From Candidatus Leptovillus affinis (lineage in GTDB: Bacteria > Chloroflexota > Anaerolineae > Promineifilales > Promineifilaceae), in NCBI GenBank assembly GCA_016705235.1, contig JADIYP010000001.1, forward strand, positions 1 to 64,000: DNA of 64,000 bases, read 5' to 3'. Below, one piece after another: positions 49,852-59,200 of the stretch. The translations under genes and the position numbers were made by a program. Position 1 is the stretch's first letter. Every line of letters starts with the position of its first letter. The notes beneath the pieces are model-generated. The model had not been told where the DNA came from and did no database searches. It saw nothing but the letters and a program-made list of their open reading frames with translations.

Positions 49852-49931
49852 ATAAGTTGAGCGCATTCTTGCATACGCCGCACATCGTCTAACCCCTCCT
49901 GTTAGGCTCTGTTTTGGAAAATTTGTATTGT

Positions 49932-49973
49932 AAAAGAAAACGGCCGTCTCCCCCGAGACGGCCGTTTTCTTTT
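49932..49973 (+). terminator. Perfect bidirectional terminator built around ACGGCCGT
   Basis: AAAAGAAAACGGCCGTCTC pairs perfectly with GAGACGGCCGTTTTCTTTT around CCCC. Each arm contains one ACGGCCGT. It serves the small ORF from the left and the membrane protein gene from the right. Confidence 0.93.
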
Positions 49974-49999
49974 CATTTCCAAGAACCACACCCAAAGGG

Positions 50000-50746
50000 C
50001 TAATCTGTCGACATCGCCGGTCGTGTCTCGCCAGTTACATCGCCCACCTTAAACAAACCATCATACGCGATGAAGGCAATGGCCACATAAGCCATCGTTT
50101 TCGGAATCATCAACATGCCAATCATCGGCATTTGCCGCACAAATAGAATAACGGGCAAATAAAAAGCGTAAGACACCAGGATCATCACCCCCACCCAAAC
50201 AAACGACCGATCTTGCGCCGCCCGCGCATCCCGCAAAATCAGATAAGCCACCCCGAAGCCCTGAATCATCAACGGCACGTTGCGAATGAGAGACCAGGTT
50301 TGTGGCGGCACGGTGCTGTTCCAGTCGTTGCCTGGGAACAGCATGATGACGAGCCGGAAAACGCCAGCCGCCCATAACAACCCGCCAAACCAACCATACG
50401 CCTTGCCATATCGCTTCTGCCAGATCAGCAATACCGCCATATAAAACAGGGTGACGGTGTACGCCGTGGCCAAAGCGCCCAAACCAACCAGCCCAATTTC
50501 ACGGCCAAACAAGGAAAGAGTACTTTCCAGGCTTCCCAGGCCATAGGCCCAAACGCGGAAACCCACATGCCCTGTGTCGCCCAACGCCAACAAGCCAAAC
50601 GCCCCAATAAACAGGCGCGTCAGCGGCTGAACGTCTGCCGGCAAATGCGGCTGGCGGCGCAGCATGGCGATCACCATGGCCCATATGACCAACAAATAGG
50701 CAATGTTAAACGATATTTCCATCCACATAACTGTTGTCTCTGACAT
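50000..50746 (-). CDS. Polytopic membrane protein of unknown function, 248 residues
   Basis: Start 50746 (MSETTVMWMEISFN) is supported by AAAGGAG at 11 bases; the frame extends to 50809 without similarity. About seven membrane helices are visible, for example IAYLLVIWAMVIAML and VTLFYMAVLLIW. I do not recognise a family. It follows the MFS pump gene by 69 bases on the same strand, so the MarR regulator may control it as well. Confidence 0.65.
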   Translation of the reverse strand: MSETTVMWMEISFNIAYLLVIWAMVIAMLRRQPHLPADVQPLTRLFIGAFGLLALGDTGHVGFRVWAYGLGSLESTLSLFGREIGLVGLGALATAYTVTLFYMAVLLIWQKRYGKAYGWFGGLLWAAGVFRLVIMLFPGNDWNSTVPPQTWSLIRNVPLMIQGFGVAYLILRDARAAQDRSFVWVGVMILVSYAFYLPVILFVRQMPMIGMLMIPKTMAYVAIAFIAYDGLFKVGDVTGETRPAMSTD

Positions 50747-50815
50747 GATCTTTTTCTCCTTTACGGCCGTTTCCCACAGCCAGCTACCCCTATTTTCTCC
50801 TACACGCACCCACTG

Positions 50816-52024
50816 TTACGAATGGGCAGATACGGCCGTTTCCATAGTCGGCGCTTTTTCTAAATATCGGCCGCACAACACAAACCCCAACATCATCACC
50901 AATGCGCCGATCACGTACGGAAAATGAATGTTCACGTCAAACAAAAAGCCGGCCAACACCGGCCCCGCAATCCGCCCCAGGCTCATAAATGAATTGTTCA
51001 GGCCCATGGCAATGCCCTGCCCGCCGGTGGCCCGCCGCGACGTGAGCGAAGAAACCGCCGGCCGGAGCATGGAATTGCTCAGCACAAAAAAGCCCACCGT
51101 CAGCAAAACAGTCGCCATGTTAAAAGCCAGCAGCATCAGGGCAAAACCGATGGCGCTGCCCAACAACGATGCTTTGATGATGGCAGCCTCGCCCCATCGC
51201 CGGGTCGCCACGCCGGTTAATCCGCCCTGCACGACGGCCGAAATGACCCCAACAAACATCAAAATGCCGCCAACCTGCTGTGGCCCATAATTAAATCGCT
51301 CCAGCGAATACAAGCCAAACACGCTCTCGAAATTGGTCATGCCAAAACTGAGCAAGAAGGCCAGCACCAACAAAAAGGCAATAGGACCAGACAACGCCTG
51401 CCACATGTCGCGGAACTGCGTTTTGAAGGAACCCTCCACGGCCGTTGCCCTGGCCTTGGCCTGTTCTTCCAGGGTTAAAGTTTCCGGCAGCAGCCACCAG
51501 ACCAGCAGCAGCGCCACCATCGACAACCCCGCCGCCAGGAAAAAGGGCAGCGACAATGATTTCACCGCCAGCCAGCCGCCCACCCCCGGACCAATCACCA
51601 TGCCCACGCCCATCGCCGCGCCCAAAATACCCATGCCGCCGCCCCGATCTTCTTCCGAGGTGCTGTCGCCGATGTAGGCCATCGCCGTCGGCAGCGTCGC
51701 CGATGAGAGGATGCCCGCCAATGCCCGCGCCGCAAACAACATCCACAATTGCGTCGACAGGCCAAACAGCAGACTGGCAATCGCATTGCCCAAAATGCCC
51801 ACCATCAGGATGGGTTTACGGCCGTGTTGGTCAGACAACCGGCCCCAAACCGGCGCAAAAATAAACTGCATCAGAGCATAGGTCGCCATCAACAGGCCCA
51901 GCGTGCTGCCCCCAGTATTAAACTGCTCCACATAAAACGGCAAGATAGGGATGATCATGCCAAACCCCATCATGACCACCACCAGGGTAAAAAAGAGAAT
52001 CCCAATATTCCGACGGTTAGACAT
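50816..52024 (-). CDS. MFS drug-efflux-type transporter, 402 residues
   Basis: Twelve helices. The first begins GILFFTLVVVMMGFGMIIPI. MFS motif A is GRLSDQHGRKPILM between helices 2 and 3, and the antiporter motif C is LGAAMGVGMVIGPGVGG in helix 5. This identifies a proton-driven drug/H+ antiporter of the 12-helix group (TetA/MdtG-like). Substrate unknown. The start overlaps the MarR stop by 8 bases, a regulator-pump operon. Confidence 0.9.
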   Translation of the reverse strand: MSNRRNIGILFFTLVVVMMGFGMIIPILPFYVEQFNTGGSTLGLLMATYALMQFIFAPVWGRLSDQHGRKPILMVGILGNAIASLLFGLSTQLWMLFAARALAGILSSATLPTAMAYIGDSTSEEDRGGGMGILGAAMGVGMVIGPGVGGWLAVKSLSLPFFLAAGLSMVALLLVWWLLPETLTLEEQAKARATAVEGSFKTQFRDMWQALSGPIAFLLVLAFLLSFGMTNFESVFGLYSLERFNYGPQQVGGILMFVGVISAVVQGGLTGVATRRWGEAAIIKASLLGSAIGFALMLLAFNMATVLLTVGFFVLSNSMLRPAVSSLTSRRATGGQGIAMGLNNSFMSLGRIAGPVLAGFLFDVNIHFPYVIGALVMMLGFVLCGRYLEKAPTMETAVSAHS

Positions 52025-52511
52025 ACAATCCTTCCTGCATCATCGCCTCCAAGTAGCCGTGCATCAAGTTCAATAATTGTTCACGGCCGTCAGGCGGCAC
52101 CGTTTGTAAAAACGCCGCAATGTGCGCCCGCTTTTCCTGATCAATCGCCGCCAACAAAGCTTCCCCTTGCGGCATTAAAACCACCTGATAACTACGTCGA
52201 TCGGTCGGGTGCGGCTGCCGGCTCACCAACTCGCGCTCCTCCAAACGGTCCACAATGCCCGTTACCGTGGCCGAAACTTGCATCGCCGCCTCCGCCAACT
52301 CCGACATCGTGCAGCCCTGGCCCACCCGCTGCAGCGCCCGCAGCATCATAAATTGCGGCATCGTCAGATTGTACGCCTTCAACCGCTGCGTCTGCTGCCG
52401 GTGCGTCACCCAGCCCATCCGCAGCGTCAACTGCTCCATTTCGGCCACGTCAGCCTCTAAATCCATCTCTTGTTGCGTCATCAACACCTTCTCATTCCAC
52501 TGCTTTGTCAC
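52017..52511 (-). CDS. MarR-family transcription regulator, 164 residues
   Basis: The winged helix contains MLRALQRVGQGCTMSELAEA, then VTGIVDRLEERELVSRQPHP with the wing TDRRSYQVVLMPQG, the MarR signature. Flanking helices form the dimer interface. It probably represses the pump gene it overlaps until a phenolic or drug ligand binds. The inverted repeat at 52820-52848 lies too far upstream (over 300 bases) to be its obvious operator. Confidence 0.92.
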   Translation of the reverse strand: MTKQWNEKVLMTQQEMDLEADVAEMEQLTLRMGWVTHRQQTQRLKAYNLTMPQFMMLRALQRVGQGCTMSELAEAAMQVSATVTGIVDRLEERELVSRQPHPTDRRSYQVVLMPQGEALLAAIDQEKRAHIAAFLQTVPPDGREQLLNLMHGYLEAMMQEGLYV

Positions 52512-52520
52512 AAAATAATT

Positions 52521-52641
52521 GGGTCTTTAGGATTTCGTGGGGTCGGGCGTGAAGCGTGATGCGTATTGCGTGAGGTCTCTCTGGTCACGCAACACGCTTC
52601 ACGCATCATTGGGTGTCAACCCCCTGAAATCCCAAAGAACC
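52521..52641. repeat. MITE-like palindromic element, family 1, copy B
   Basis: It begins GGGTCTTTAGGATTTCG and ends TGAAATCCCAAAGAACC, inside AAATAATT sequences on both sides. It contains GCGTGAAGCGTGATGCGT and its complement around GGTCTCTCTGG. It is the inverse of 38090-38208 at clearly high identity. Confidence 0.87.
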
Positions 52642-53012
52642 AAATAATTTCAAGTTTCATTCCTGGAATTTGTAGTTGCTCTGGGAAAATTTGTAGCCGC
52701 GGTATCCCTACCGCGCTCTGGGAAATTATTTGTAGTCGCCCCTACATCGGGTGTCAACCCCCTGAATTCCCAAAGAACCACAATTTCTCAGCCAGGTCCA
52801 TTGTAAATGACAAAAATATTTAGCGTCGCTAACTATCAGCGACGCTAATCATAACCGGCGAGCCACAAACTGTCAACAGAAATCTTGATGGGAGGGTTTT
52901 TAGATTTTTGGGGGCCGTGATGCGTGATGCGTGATGCGTGATGCGTGATGCGTGATGCGTGATGCGTGAGTCTAACGCATCACGCCCTTTGAATGAAAAA
53001 AGAACCCAAACT
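52642..53012. repeat. Repeat-rich intergenic region: partial family-1 copies, inverted repeat and heptamer array
   Basis: GGGTGTCAACCCCCTGAATTCCCAAAGAACC at 52748-52779 is one end of a family-1 element. TTAGCGTCGCT and AGCGACGCTAA (52820-52830, 52838-52848) form a perfect inverted repeat with loop AACTATC. From 52899 GGGTTTTTAGATTTTTGGGG begins a degraded third copy in which GTGATGC is repeated seven times (52917-52965) plus a partial unit. No gene was found. Confidence 0.8.
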
Positions 53013-56000
53013 TTAATCCCCGCTCAGGGGAATCAACACGTACTCACCCGTTTGTGTGGGCAAGCGCTGGCCCGTCTCCGGATCATACAAACCGATGCGC
53101 AAAGCGAAACGGCCGTTCCCCACCCCTTCCGGCAGCGCCAACCGATGCTCGTCCACAACCACTTCACCCGGCAGCCAGCCAGTCGTCGGACGGCTCCAAT
53201 TGGCCGGCTCGCCATCCGACTGCGCGATGATTTGCCCCGTCTCGTCTATGAGATGAACAAACACGCGGTAACTGATCGGCGTTTCACCCTCCGCGCGCCA
53301 GACCAACGTTACATCCAACGGAGCAGACGGAGCAAGCGGGATGGGCGGCGAGGGGGCAAAAGACACACCCAACAAAGCAGCCACGTCCGAAAAAGTCGCC
53401 TCAACCGCCACGTCCGTAGCCGGAACCGTAAACAGGCGTTCCGGAGCCGTCACATCAAGCGTGCCCGCCTCGATCTGCTGGTCGCCCCACACCAGCCGCC
53501 AGGTGTAACGGCCGCCCGGCAAATCGGCCGGCAGCCGTAAGATGGTCTCGCTGCGCAGCCGGTCACCCGCCCGCCACGCCGCCAGCGGATAATCCGGGGC
53601 GATGGTGACAGTCTGGTCGATTGGCGCACGGCCGTTCGCAGCCACAAGCTGCAATTGAAACTGATTGAACGTTGGCCCATCTCCACCGACTGCCTGCCAC
53701 AACCCGGTCACTCGCGCCACGTCGCCCGGAGCGGCTTCCTGCCGATCCAACCGCGTGCCCAACAGCCGCAAGCCATCGGCTACGGCCGTATCCGGCGCGC
53801 CAACCATCCCATCTTCCAACACCCGGTCGCCCTGCGCCGGTTTTGTCACCTGGAACCCGCCCAAATCAGCCGCCGCCACCGTCTGCCCGGTGTCTTCGCG
53901 CACCAGCCCCACATGAAACCGATAGTCGCCCGGCGGCGTGCCATCCACCAATCCCACCACAAACGGGTCCAGGCGATACCCATCCAGCGGCCACGGTTCC
54001 GGGCCAATAAATCGCCAATCGGCCGGCCGGGTCGTAACGCCGTTCCACTGACGGCCGTCGGCATCCACCACCTGCACGCCCACCGCATAGGGCACGCCAA
54101 TCGGCCGCTGCGGCTGCCAATACAGCGTCAGGGTGATGGTCTCATCGGCGGCCAACGCCAGCGCCGACTGCTCAAAAGTCAGCAGGCGCAGTTCACCGGC
54201 AAAGTCGATGGGCGTGATGGCCGGTTTGCCCAACACGCCATCGGCCAGCAGCGTTGGACGGCGCAGCGGCGTGTCGATCACCGTGAAGAACTGCCACAGA
54301 AGAACGGCCGTCCCCCCCCAAAGCAGCAAAAAGACAGCCGGCGTACGGTCATAGTCCGTTTTCCTTTCCCCACGCCTCCCACGCTGCGCCCGCCGCCCGC
54401 CCACATAAACCAGCGCCAGACAGGCCGCCAGCGCCAACCCGCTGATAAGCCAACCGACCGTCCGCACAGGTGTAGCGCCAAAGGTAAAAGCCAGTTCGTG
54501 CGCGCCTTGGGGGACAACGGCCGTCATCAACCCATACGGCACGCTCGGCACAATCGGCACTAGTTGGCCGTCTACCGCTGCCCGCCAGCCGGGAAAAGCA
54601 AACTGACCGTATGTCACGGTTAACGGCCGTGCCGCCTGAATCAGATACCGCGCCGCCAGCGGGTTGTCTTGCTGCCGCGTCCAGGTCAGGCCGTCCATCG
54701 GCTGCAAGCGGTCGGGGTTGTCCTCGGCAATGAGGGTGTCTTTGGCCGGCTGCTGCGGCGGCAGTTCGGCCACCGCCTGCGGCAAAAACTCGCCCAATGT
54801 CGTGGTGCCTATCAGGCTTGGCGGCAGTTCGTCATCCAGCGCCAGCGCCAGATCGATGCTTTCCGGCAGATCATGGCGCGGCGGATACAGCCAGGGAATG
54901 CTGGCCGTCAGCACCAGAACAGTCAACAAAAAGGCCAGGAATTGTTCGCGTTTGGCCTGCCCATTGACAATTTCTTTCAGCGCCAGCGCCGCCAGCACGG
55001 CCGTAGCCAGCGACGCCATGCTCAACAACCGCCAGGGATAAAACGTCAGCCGCAGCAAGGGGAAATTGTCCCACACAAAAACGGAGCCGGGGGTAATCAG
55101 CCAGACGCACAACAGGAGAACGGCCGTCCACGCCGCCGCTGTCTCGCGCTCTTTTCTGGCCATGCGCCGCCAGCTCAACGCCAACAACAGCCCCGCCCAA
55201 ACCAGCCCCACCACCGGCAGCGCCCGCACCACCGGCGGGTTTACCAGCGCCGGATCGGCGGGCATGGTTGGCCAGCGCAGCATATCGGCCAGAGAGAGAA
55301 AATTACTCTGGTAGGCATACCCCTGACTGATGCTGCGATCTGCCTGCACAAAACGCACCTCGGCAAACGCCGGCAGCCAATAAAAGGCTACCAGCAGCCC
55401 GCCCAGCCCAATGCCCAACAGCGGCCCCACCAACGACGACCAGAAACGGCCGTCACGCCGCGCAAACCACGCCTTCACCAACAGCCACAACCCAATGGGA
55501 AGCAAAATCTGGTACACAATGGGATGGCTGAGAAAGGAAACGGCAAAGAGAACGGCCGTTGCCAGCACCCACCACGGACTCTGGAGATTAGAAACCAGAG
55601 ACCCTCGCCACGTCCCCCACTCCTCACTCCCCACTCCCCACTCCGCACTCCGCCACAAAGCCAAAATCAGCAGCGGCAGCAGCGCCAACGCCTGCGTCTC
55701 CGGACCGGAGCCGCGTACATGGGCGTCATACAACAAATAGGGGCTGTAGGTATACACCAACGCCGCTGCCCAGCCTGCCGCGCGGCTTTTGCCCACCGTT
55801 CGCCCCAACAAATAACTGCCCACCGCCGCCAACAGAAAATGCACATACGTGTTCGCCCGATAGGCCGTCAGCAGCGGCAGCCCCAGTTGATGCAAAAAAT
55901 GGGTCGTCAGGTGAAACAGCGAGGGGAAAAAGTTAAAAACAGGGTAGCCAAAACCGTAAACCTGGTCCGGCGACCAGCGCGGCCACCAGCCGCCCCAGGC

Positions 56001-56141
56001 CATCGTCCGGCCAAAAAAGAAGGTGCGGAACAAGTGGGCCGTCAGATCGTTGGTGCGCGGCACGCCGGGTAAAAAGAAGGGAGAGGCCGCCGGAACGGCC
56101 AGCAGCGCCAACGCCAAAAACGTGAGAATTCGTTGCTTCAT
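53013..56141 (-). CDS. Large membrane protein, GT-C/PTPS-related type, with exported beta domains (1,042 residues)
   Basis: The N-terminal half has about 12 hydrophobic helices. It carries the early loop FLPGVPRTNDLTAHLF, which contains the acidic residue usual in GT-C enzymes, and GFGYPVFNFFPSLFH, a pattern of the 6-pyruvoyl-tetrahydropterin-synthase-related membrane family. A later helix near residue 580 is followed by about 430 residues of beta-sandwich domains. The last of these has YRVFVHLIDETGQIIAQSDG and TTGWLPGEVVVDEH. The same C-terminal module ends the genes at 56223 and 61371. A role in transferring sugars from a lipid carrier to a surface polymer is likely but unproven. A heptamer array at 55618-55652 lies in frame. 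Confidence 0.78.
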   Translation of the reverse strand: MKQRILTFLALALLAVPAASPFFLPGVPRTNDLTAHLFRTFFFGRTMAWGGWWPRWSPDQVYGFGYPVFNFFPSLFHLTTHFLHQLGLPLLTAYRANTYVHFLLAAVGSYLLGRTVGKSRAAGWAAALVYTYSPYLLYDAHVRGSGPETQALALLPLLILALWRSAEWGVGSEEWGTWRGSLVSNLQSPWWVLATAVLFAVSFLSHPIVYQILLPIGLWLLVKAWFARRDGRFWSSLVGPLLGIGLGGLLVAFYWLPAFAEVRFVQADRSISQGYAYQSNFLSLADMLRWPTMPADPALVNPPVVRALPVVGLVWAGLLLALSWRRMARKERETAAAWTAVLLLCVWLITPGSVFVWDNFPLLRLTFYPWRLLSMASLATAVLAALALKEIVNGQAKREQFLAFLLTVLVLTASIPWLYPPRHDLPESIDLALALDDELPPSLIGTTTLGEFLPQAVAELPPQQPAKDTLIAEDNPDRLQPMDGLTWTRQQDNPLAARYLIQAARPLTVTYGQFAFPGWRAAVDGQLVPIVPSVPYGLMTAVVPQGAHELAFTFGATPVRTVGWLISGLALAACLALVYVGGRRAQRGRRGERKTDYDRTPAVFLLLWGGTAVLLWQFFTVIDTPLRRPTLLADGVLGKPAITPIDFAGELRLLTFEQSALALAADETITLTLYWQPQRPIGVPYAVGVQVVDADGRQWNGVTTRPADWRFIGPEPWPLDGYRLDPFVVGLVDGTPPGDYRFHVGLVREDTGQTVAAADLGGFQVTKPAQGDRVLEDGMVGAPDTAVADGLRLLGTRLDRQEAAPGDVARVTGLWQAVGGDGPTFNQFQLQLVAANGRAPIDQTVTIAPDYPLAAWRAGDRLRSETILRLPADLPGGRYTWRLVWGDQQIEAGTLDVTAPERLFTVPATDVAVEATFSDVAALLGVSFAPSPPIPLAPSAPLDVTLVWRAEGETPISYRVFVHLIDETGQIIAQSDGEPANWSRPTTGWLPGEVVVDEHRLALPEGVGNGRFALRIGLYDPETGQRLPTQTGEYVLIPLSGD

Positions 56142-56222
56142 CGCGTTGGATTGTACCGCCTTTACCCGCCGACCAAAAGCTGGCCCAAGACGGCTTCTCC
56201 GGCGCGCCGGATTGTGCCGCTT
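56142..56222 (-). pseudogene. Remnant of the 3' end of a lost paralogue
   Basis: Read on the minus strand, about 56209-56163 encodes AGEAVLGQLLVGG then stop, while the next gene (56223) ends AGEAVLGHLWVGG and stop. The DNA of both tails (CCAAGACGGCTTCTCCGGCGCG) is duplicated 62 bases apart. Only this tail is left, as expected after a deletion by recombination between tandem paralogues or a short duplication. Confidence 0.75.
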
Positions 56223-59200
56223 TTACCCGCCAACCCAAAGATGACCCAAGACGGCTTCTCCGGCGCGACGGCCGTCACCCGTTTCATACCAGCCTACCCG
56301 CAGCGTATACGTGCCCGGCAAAACATCGGCCGGCAGGGTCAGATGATGCCGATCATGGATGAATTCGCCGCGCAGCCAGCCGGTGGTTGGCCGCGTCCAG
56401 GCGTCCGGAACCGCATCCGATTGAGCGACCAGATTACCGGACGCATCCAACAGATGCACAAACACGCGGTAGCTCACGTCGGCGGTGTCCAAAGCCTGCC
56501 AGACCAGCTCTAAGGCCACCGTATCGCCGGGGAAAACGGCCGTTTCCCCCCACCCATACCCCCACAACGACGCAAACGACGTGGTCAACACGGCCGTTTC
56601 CGCCACCACCGGCGGCGTAAAGTCATGCGGCGGCGCTTCGATCGACCATTCGCCCAGCCCAATCACTTGCCCGGCGGCCACCAGTTCGACGGTGTAACGC
56701 CCGCTCGCCAGCCCAGCCGGCAGCCGCCACTGCACCTGATCACGCACGACGGCCGTTTCCGGCCACTGCGTCAGCGGGTAATTGGCCCCGCCCACCAGAA
56801 CCGCCTGCTGCGCCGCCGTCACCCCAGCGGCATCCACCAGACGCACATCCACCGAGAACGGCCGTTCGGCCACCGCACCCTCGCCCTGCCACAACAAATC
56901 CAACCCGGCCACTTCCCCAGGCCGCCAGACCACCTCCGGCACACTCCATCCCAACAAGGTCAGCCCCGGCTGACCCGCCACAGGCACAGGCGCAAAGGTG
57001 TCTACCTGGGCGTTGGCGGCCTCGATTTGTCCATCGCCGGCGCTGACTTGCACCTGTCCCACCCGCGCCAGGGCCGGATTCACGCCGGTCGCTGCGCCCT
57101 CCGGCAGCAGCGCCAGGTCAATATCGCGGCGAAAAGCGCCGGTTTCCAGCCAATACACGCCGGGCGGCGTGCCGGGCAGCAAGCGCAATTCATAGGCGTC
57201 CCGCGCATACCCATCCACCTGCCAGCCCGGTTTGCCCGGCAGGTCGGCGTAGCTAGACGGCCGTGCCGGGGGTAAGTTCCAGACATTCCCTGCCTCATCG
57301 GCCAGACGCAAATCGATCCCATAAGGCACGCCGATCTCGTGTTGGGCGCGCCAATAGTGGGTAAACACGGCCGTTTCGCCCGCCGCCATCTTGTCCGGCC
57401 CGTTGTAGCCCAGGTACATCAATTCGCCGCCAAAAGAAAGCTGCGCCGGATGGCTTACGGCCGCCAGACGGCCGTCTTGCAGCCGGTCAGTGTGGATGCG
57501 GTTGTTGCGTCTGTCTACCAGGACAAACATCAGCCCCAGCGCCACGATGACCGCCAGGAAAATCGCCAACATGCCGCGCGATGGGCCGGGCAGCACGGCC
57601 GTTTCCGCGCCGCGCCGCCAGCCCCACCCCAGCACAATCACCGCCGCCAGACCACTCGCCAGCAGCATCGCCCAGCGCAGCGGCGTGGGGCCAAAAGCCA
57701 ACAACAAGTCTACATCCCCGGCCGGAAGGGCCAGTTGAATCAGGCCGTCGCCGGAACGCGGGGTCAAAGCAGCCGGCGCGCGGTTCACTTCAGCGCGCCA
57801 ATAGGGGCTGTAGAAGGCCCGGTAAGTCAGCGTGATGGGTTCGCTTAGCCGCAAATGGAATTGGTCGCCGTTGGCCTGGGGCTGCCAGGTTTGCAGCACG
57901 GCCGTTTGCGGCAGTTCCAGGCGGTTGACCGGTTCCCCGGCTTCATAGGCCGCCATCAAGGCATTCGGTTCCGGCAGCTTGTCCACCCAACGCGGCAGCG
58001 TTTCGCCCAACGAATCGCCGCCCCACTGCTGCACGCCGCCCGTCTCGTCCCAGAGGGTCGATTGGGCCACGGTAACGGCCGTCGGCGCAGCAGGCGCCGG
58101 GCATACCGCCGGATAAAGCCAGAACCAGCCAGACAGCGAAACGCCAAAGGCGCAGGCGGCAAAAAAAGCCGCCCCCACCCACCGGCGGGACCATCTGCCC
58201 GCCAGCCATTCCCCGGCCACGCCGGCCAGAACGGCCGTGCCCAGGCTGGCCGGGCCAAAAAATCGGCTGGGAAGCTGCACAAATTCGGGCAGCGGCAGCC
58301 GCGCCCACCACCAACCAGAACTTGGGCTGGCCAGGAACAGGCAGCCCAGGGTGAGAATGGTCCACAGCCACAGCCACGGCCGTCGATAGCGGCCATGACC
58401 GATACCCAACGCCACAGCCAGCAAAGCCAAAACGGCCGTGCCCGCCCCAATTTTCACGCTGATCGGCGGATTGGTCAGCGCGGGATCACCCGGTTCTTCC
58501 GGCCAACCGGCCATTTGCCGCCAGCCCGTGAAATGTTGTTCATAACTGGGCCAACTGGCGAATGGCGAGTCTGCCCGCCGCGTCTGGGTAAACCCCAGCT
58601 CCACGTAGGCCGGCAGCCAAAAAAAGGCCGTCACCGCCAGCGTCAGAGCCATAACAACCAGCGCCGGGCGGATGGCCGACCACAGGGCCGACGCCGACCA
58701 GCCCCGGCTACGGCCGATGGCCAGCCCCAGCAGCAGCACAAAGCCCAAATTGGGGATGATGTTGTGCGCCAGCACCAATGGCGAGAAGAAGAATACGGCC
58801 GTTACCACCGCCCGCCGCGACCGGCTAACCAGAGCCACATCGGCCGCCGCCAGCGCCCAGGGCAACAACGCCAAACCCAACAATTCAGGAAACGCCCCTC
58901 GCTGCGTGGCATTGTAAAGCAGATACGGCGCAAACAGATAGGCCAACCCGGCAATCATCGCTCCGGCAGGATTGACATAACGGCGAGCCAGGTTGTAACC
59001 GCCCCACCCCGCCAGCCAGAGCATCAGCCAGGCGGCCAGCCGCAGCGCCGGAGAAAAATCCAGGCCCAGGAAATGCAGAACGGCCGTGCCCCAATACGTC
59101 AGCGGCGCATAAAACGGGAAGATGGTATAGCCGTAGCCGCGCATAAAATCTGGCGACCACAAGGAAAAAGGAGCGCCATTTTGGGCATTAAGAGCGACCT

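Noticed and set aside
52820..52848. MarR operator
   Set aside because: It lies over 300 bases from the marR start behind a repeat element; could equally be a terminator or element arm.
52917..52969. CRISPR-like regular array
   Set aside because: Units are 7 bases and directly tandem without spacers; no cas genes.
54669..56072. 467-codon plus-strand open frame opposite the membrane protein at 53013
   Set aside because: Composition (Gln/Arg/Pro-rich) is typical of a shadow frame; the minus-strand protein has clear helices and paralogues.
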